From CBDUXZ01 sp965371325 [NCBI: uncultured bacterium] (GTDB lineage: Bacteria > JAUYMQ01): a stretch of DNA of 5,875 bases. The translations under genes and the position numbers were made by a program. Every line of letters starts with the position of its first letter. Positions within the stretch are counted from its first letter, which is position 1. This document shows, piece after piece, positions 5,414 through 5,875 of the stretch. Below the pieces are notes generated by a model. That model was not told where the DNA came from, did no database searches, and saw only the letters and a program-made list of their open reading frames with translations. The DNA lies in contig CBDUXZ010000144.1 of NCBI GenBank assembly GCA_965371325.1, positions 1 to 5,875 on the forward strand. Direction: 5' to 3'.

Positions 5414-5445
5414 GGCGTCTCTCCCAAGGGCGTGTGCTGCCACCT

Positions 5446-5451
5446 ATTCTA
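5446..5451 (-). promoter_or_regulatory. Possible -10 box of the NfuA gene
   Basis: On the minus strand TAGAAT matches five of six bases of TATAAT, 32 bases upstream of the NfuA ATG. No good -35 hexamer appears at the right distance; that place is occupied by the GGGGTC/GACCCC palindrome. Confidence 0.3.
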
Positions 5452-5462
5452 ACCTAACTTTT

Positions 5463-5475
5463 GGGGTCAGACCCC
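5463..5475. repeat. GGGGTC-A-GACCCC palindrome
   Basis: A perfect 6-bp inverted repeat around a single A, flanked by TTTT on the left and TTTATTT on the right. On the plus strand it looks like a short intrinsic terminator, but no plus-strand gene ends here. I recall this exact palindrome as a dispersed short repeat in many environmental proteobacterial genomes; this is from memory and not checked. It lies six bases beyond the stop of the membrane-protein gene and upstream of the NfuA gene. Confidence 0.45.
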
Positions 5476-5480
5476 TTTAT

Positions 5481-5789
5481 TTAAGCGCGGTCGGCGAGGA
5501 TATATCGGATCACGTCCGCGAAGTCCACGATGAGCGAAAGCGTGTCGGTCACGATGAGAACCACGATCCATTTGCCGAACCCGCTGGCGCGGTTGAAGCC
5601 GGAAAGTTTCATGGCAAGCCAGATCAGCATCGGCGTCCAGAAGATGATATGGGAAATGCCAAGCAGCTTGTTGTAGCAGTTGATCTCGCACAAGGTTGCC
5701 ATGAAAATACCGTTCGCCACAAAAATCCAGAAGATGATCCGCGCTTCGCGCACCTTCCAGAACGCGCGTGTCCCTATCGTAAATTCCAT
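5481..5789 (-). CDS. Small three-helix membrane protein, unknown function
   Basis: A 102-aa protein with three likely transmembrane helices at about residues 17-36 (ARIIFWIFVANGIFMATLC), 42-60 (LLGISHIIFWTPMLIWLAM) and 72-91 (GKWIVVLIVTDTLSLIVDF). It has a basic N-terminal stretch and the pattern CEINCYNKLLGISH between helices 1 and 2. I do not recognise a named family, though the pattern looks like a conserved hypothetical inner-membrane protein. The ATG at 5787-5789 is preferred over a GTG at 5799-5801 four codons upstream; GGGTGG upstream of the ATG is only a fair ribosome site. The stop TAA is at 5481-5483. It could share a transcript with the NfuA gene 67 bp downstream, though a palindrome and a candidate -10 box lie between them. 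Nothing can be assigned in 5802-5875. Confidence 0.6.
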   Translation of the reverse strand: MEFTIGTRAFWKVREARIIFWIFVANGIFMATLCEINCYNKLLGISHIIFWTPMLIWLAMKLSGFNRASGFGKWIVVLIVTDTLSLIVDFADVIRYILADRA

Positions 5790-5875
5790 CCGTTGTGCCA
5801 CCCGAAAATTCCGGCCGCCTGGTCCGGGCTTGAGTTTACCTCAGACGGTGCGCATACTTCCCGCCTTTTGAAGCT

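Noticed and set aside
5414-5443. Longer NfuA start at GTG (5441-5443)
   Set aside because: The added ten residues are not family-like, and the internal ATG has a well-spaced GGGAG ribosome site.
4574-5452. Plus-strand open frame of 292 codons across the ATP-grasp end and the NfuA gene
   Set aside because: It overlaps two well-supported genes in other frames and its product has no recognisable motif.

Overview
The window is GC-rich (roughly 60%) bacterial DNA, apparently a chromosomal piece of an environmental, proteobacteria-like or candidate-phylum bacterium. I infer this from codon use, the NfuA-type protein and the B12-type radical SAM enzyme. The sequence gives no firm taxonomic marker.

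Layout. Positions 1-531 hold a damaged region: an unassigned 74-bp end, a short transposon-derived element (about 75-273), and the N-terminal ~70 codons of an ATP-grasp gene on the minus strand, cut by that element. Divergent from it is a DUF169-family gene (532-1245, +). Positions 1246-1979 are repeat-rich. They hold an inverted repeat, an isolated transposon end with a 25-bp tandem duplication (1360-1450), a tiny TTG-started zinc-ribbon gene (1524-1685, +) and a second short element (1694-1917). Next come a divergent pair: a cobalamin-binding-type radical SAM protein ending in a Cys-Cys-Ala-Glu-Pro tail (1980-3371, -) and an intact 412-aa ATP-grasp ligase (3481-4719, +). The right side holds an NfuA-type Fe-S carrier (4823-5413, -), a short palindrome (5463-5475) and a three-helix membrane protein of unknown function (5481-5789, -).

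How the parts may work together. The most interesting unit is the radical SAM / ATP-grasp pair. The broken ATP-grasp gene next to DUF169 is a diverged paralogue (about 40 of 71 residues identical by hand count). It keeps the same promoter: TTGACT, 16-bp spacer, TATCCT, at nearly the same distance from ATG. The locus therefore once had two similarly driven ATP-grasp genes, each divergent from a different partner (DUF169 or radical SAM). A plausible reading is a small-molecule or peptide-like modification module of unknown product, with NfuA as a housekeeping Fe-S supplier nearby. Substrate and product cannot be read from the sequence.

The mobile-element remnants share TGGCGAAT/ATTCGCCA inverted ends and encode no transposase. 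They look like internally deleted, MITE-like derivatives, possibly of an IS21-type element (TG...CA ends, repeated terminal motifs). At least one sits exactly at the break of the ATP-grasp pseudogene.
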